Of a DNA stretch of 64,000 nt, positions 61,733 through 64,000 are shown piece by piece. Origin of the DNA: Nocardia gamkensis NBRC 108242 (GTDB lineage: Bacteria; Actinomycetota; Actinomycetes; Mycobacteriales; Mycobacteriaceae). Both the position numbers and the translations under genes were made by a program. The notes under the pieces were generated by a model. It was not told the origin of the DNA, ran no database searches, and saw nothing but the letters and a program-made list of their open reading frames with translations. The stretch lies in assembly GCF_001612985.1 (NCBI RefSeq), contig NZ_BDBM01000007.1, positions 1-64,000 of the forward strand, in the 5' to 3' direction. Numbering within the stretch: position 1 is the first letter of the stretch; each line of letters begins with the position of its first letter.

Positions 61733-63202
61733 TCACCACTCCCCACCGAGATTGTCGTCGTCCGCCTCGGTGGGCGCGATCGGCACCGGCGCCATGCGCT
61801 TGGGCGCGGCCGTGGACCTCGTGCCCTTGGTGGGCTTGCCGTCCTCGGCCACCAGTTCGTCCAGCCGGTCCATCAGCTCAACGAGCACCGAACGGTCGAC
61901 GCCGACGTACGGCCGGAGCAGATTGCCGTTCGAGTTGCCGTCTTGATGCACGAACACCGCCTCCGGTCCGCATCCCTGGTGATACGACCGGGCCAGCAGG
62001 CGCAGCTGGTCCGCCCCCTTGATCGGCGCGCCCATCTTGGCGAGCGTGGCAGCGTAGACCCGCTCGGCCTTCAGCTTGAGCGGCGGCAGCTGGGCCGTCA
62101 GGCCGTCGATCTGGCGTTGCAGCGCCACCCGCTGCCGCTCGATCGGCTCCAGCTGCAGGGCCAGCTGCCCGACCTCGTCCGTCTGGAGCGAGCCGTCCCG
62201 GAACCTGGTCGCGAACACCACCACGTTGACCACGATGACGATGAGCGCAAAATACACGCCCAAGATGGCCGCACCGGTGATGCCGCCGCCCGCCGACACA
62301 CTGTCCGAGGTGATCCGGTAGGCCATGACGATCCCGGCCCCGACGGCGAGCGTGGTCGCCAAGCCGATGAACACCAGCGGCAGGATGCGAGCGGTTCCCT
62401 CGGGCAACGTGACACCTCCGGAGGTGTCCTTGTAGCCCTTCAGATCCCGGCCAATGAACTTCAGACCCACGGCCACGGCCGCGGTGCCGAGGAGCGCGAA
62501 GACGACTGCCGTGATGAGCGGGATCAGGCTGCCGCCCCACGCCGCGCCGTCACCGCTGGCGATGCCGGTCAGGTCGACGTTGAACACCTGGCTCAGAAAG
62601 TACAGCAGCACGGGGAAGTCCAGCAGCGCCGCCCAGGTCGAGAAGCGGTGCAGCCAGATCGGCACCCGCCGGTGCTTCAGGCTGCCCGCGTCGCGCTCCT
62701 CGGTGATCGTGGCGCTGACCTTCGTCATCCGGTCGCGGGCATCGCGGGCCGCAATGACATCGCCGTTGAAGCCTGTGACCGGTTGCGCGTCCAGGCGGTC
62801 GAGTTCGGCTTGTTCCGTGGCCATCTCGCCCTTGATCGCGGCGGCCTGGTCTACCAGCTGGGCGAGTTGGTCGGCACCGTGTTCGCGGGCTTCCTCGGCG
62901 GCCAGCATGCCCTTGCTCATGACGAGGGCCTCCATCTGGCTGAACGTGTCGGGCTCACGCGTCTCACCGATGCAACCCTGCTCGCTATGCAGCGCCATCA
63001 CCTGCGGCAGCCAGTTGCGCGGGATCGGCTTGCCGGTGGCCAGCGACAAGGCGATGTCACGCTTGGGCACGCCCAGTGGTGACGACGGATGGGCACCGGT
63101 CGCCGGCGGCGTGGCGATCGGCGGATCGGTCGGCTTGCGCAGAGTCACGGTGGGCTGTGGTTCGGGCTGACGGCCGTTCGGCCGGGCGGGCATGAGGGTC
63201 AT
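61733..63202 (-). CDS. Polytopic membrane protein of the transfer module
   Basis: 489 aa, ATG 63202 with GGAG eight bases upstream. A polar N-terminus of 130 residues with a coiled coil (LAQLVDQAAAIKGEMATEQAEL) is followed by four hydrophobic helices at about residues 195-330 (LIPLITAVVFALLGTAAVAVGL and IVIVVNVVVFATRF). A second coiled coil (LQLEPIERQRVALQRQID) and a polar C-terminus follow. It may be an inner-membrane anchor of the conjugation machine, like VirB6- or VirB10-type parts, but no match is certain. Confidence 0.75.
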   Translation of the reverse strand: MTLMPARPNGRQPEPQPTVTLRKPTDPPIATPPATGAHPSSPLGVPKRDIALSLATGKPIPRNWLPQVMALHSEQGCIGETREPDTFSQMEALVMSKGMLAAEEAREHGADQLAQLVDQAAAIKGEMATEQAELDRLDAQPVTGFNGDVIAARDARDRMTKVSATITEERDAGSLKHRRVPIWLHRFSTWAALLDFPVLLYFLSQVFNVDLTGIASGDGAAWGGSLIPLITAVVFALLGTAAVAVGLKFIGRDLKGYKDTSGGVTLPEGTARILPLVFIGLATTLAVGAGIVMAYRITSDSVSAGGGITGAAILGVYFALIVIVVNVVVFATRFRDGSLQTDEVGQLALQLEPIERQRVALQRQIDGLTAQLPPLKLKAERVYAATLAKMGAPIKGADQLRLLARSYHQGCGPEAVFVHQDGNSNGNLLRPYVGVDRSVLVELMDRLDELVAEDGKPTKGTRSTAAPKRMAPVPIAPTEADDDNLGGEW

Positions 63203-63263
63203 GACGGGATCTCCAATCTGGTTGAGGCATGGGGATTTGTGGGAGATATACGGCGGTCGGCCA

Positions 63264-64000
63264 TCACCGGCCGCCGCGGTGAAAGGTCAGCTCGACGCGC
63301 CGGTTTTGCTGGGCTTTCAGCTCGTCGAAGACGCCATCGGTGAAATTCGGGATGACCGGCTCGCGCGCGTCGCGGCCGGAGACAATGCCCAGCAGTTCAG
63401 ACGGCAGCCCCAGTGCCACGAGTCGATCCGCCACGGCACGGGCCCGCCGCTCGGACAGGCGGTTTCGGGTGTCCACGGTGCCGGTGTCCGCGATGTGGCC
63501 GGTGACGTCGATGGACGAAACGTCACAGCGGGCGGCGGCCTGGACGATCGGGCGGAGGGCATCGTCGGCGTTCGCCGGCAGGACGGGACTGTCCGGCGCG
63601 AAGTGCAGCGTGGTGTCGTTCAGGCTGGCCCAGACCGGGCAGCCGCCCTCGGTGATCGCGTCGGGCACCGGCACGACCGGCACCGGCAGGGTGGCGACCG
63701 GCGCCGCCGCGGACGGCATGTCGTGCGCGACGGTGCAACTGGCTGCCCCGGCGCGCTGGCAGATCCCGGTCCACAGCTGCTCGACCAGCGTGCGGGCGAA
63801 CGGCGGAAGACCAGGCTGCGATCCAGCGGCGATGCCTAGACCATGGAACGTCACGTGACGGCCGGACAGCTTGGGCAGGCGGCCCTGCCGGGCGATGCTG
63901 TCGATGACGCTGTCAGGCTTGGCGTTCCAGCCAACGACGCGCAGGTCGACCGGCGCGACCGTGCTGATGCCGGAAGACAGGACGTGCAGATCGCCGGGCA
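63264..64000 (-). CDS. OmpA-C-like protein, 5' end outside window
   Basis: At least 245 residues; the frame stays open through the right edge, so the N-terminus is missing (an internal GTG at 63854 is not the start). The C-terminal domain has the OmpA-like pattern: LHFAPDSPVLPANADDALRP, CDVSSIDVTGHIADTGTVDTRNRLSERRARAVADRLVALG and QNRRVELTF. This domain binds peptidoglycan. In a conjugative element of a Gram-positive cell it could fix the transfer complex to the wall. It is 60 bp upstream of the membrane-protein gene in transcription order. Confidence 0.85.
   Translation of the reverse strand, partial: PGDLHVLSSGISTVAPVDLRVVGWNAKPDSVIDSIARQGRLPKLSGRHVTFHGLGIAAGSQPGLPPFARTLVEQLWTGICQRAGAASCTVAHDMPSAAAPVATLPVPVVPVPDAITEGGCPVWASLNDTTLHFAPDSPVLPANADDALRPIVQAAARCDVSSIDVTGHIADTGTVDTRNRLSERRARAVADRLVALGLPSELLGIVSGRDAREPVIPNFTDGVFDELKAQQNRRVELTFHRGGR

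Overview
The window is high-GC actinobacterial DNA, most likely from Nocardia or a close mycolic-acid relative. The main evidence is a complete tmRNA encoding the tag ADSHQREYALAA, a PatA-like acyltransferase, tandem fadD and fadE genes, and the prfB-mscS-ftsE-ftsX order. The genus is an inference; no rRNA or species marker is present.

Layout. (1) 1-3.2 kb: edge of a SRPBCC gene, then what looks like an old mobile-element remnant: an XRE/TPR regulator divergent from a small protein that has a homologue inside the element described next. (2) 3.1-5.7 kb: a compact arsenic-resistance cluster (arsR, ArsI/CadI-type gene, second arsR, aquaporin-type channel, arsC) with repeated palindromic operators. 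(3) About 6.3-18.9 kb: an actinobacterial integrative and conjugative element (AICE) of the serine-integrase type: large serine recombinase, HUH-type replication initiator, FtsK/TraB-like DNA translocase, XRE regulator, a run of overlapping small genes, and a cargo pair that looks like an immunity protein and a PD-(D/E)xK nuclease with a long coiled-coil tail. The element sits between two paralogous secreted-protein genes that would otherwise be tandem neighbours. (4) 18.9-50 kb: chromosomal backbone: PepSY membrane protein, two acyl-CoA synthetases, acyltransferase, two acyl-CoA dehydrogenases behind a double palindromic operator, ftsEX, mechanosensitive channel, prfB, hisN, recQ, secreted phosphatase, smpB, transporter, and two tandem lipoprotein solute-binding proteins. 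(5) 50.1-50.5 kb: ssrA (tmRNA). (6) 50.4 kb to the right edge: a second mobile region. A serine recombinase runs antisense into the 3' end of ssrA; next to it a tyrosine integrase runs antisense across a tRNA 3'-end fragment that looks like an attachment site. Behind the integrase lie an excisionase-type HTH, a recombinase-like protein without its catalytic serine, an ImmA-like protein with a damaged HExxH motif, an XRE repressor, ArdA antirestriction, an MT-A70 methyltransferase, a replication-relaxation protein, a conjugative ATPase, membrane proteins and an OmpA-like protein cut by the window edge.

How the parts work together. The two elements represent different mobility strategies: AICE A couples rolling-circle replication with a single FtsK-like pump, while element B carries a relaxase-type protein, a T4SS-type ATPase and a membrane complex, together with tools to escape restriction. 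smpB and ssrA lie within 5 kb of each other and both serve trans-translation. The most promising undescribed features are the nuclease/immunity-like pair of AICE A (16772-18368) and the integrase operon of element B, in which a dead recombinase domain and an apparently inactive ImmA sit between xis and the repressor.
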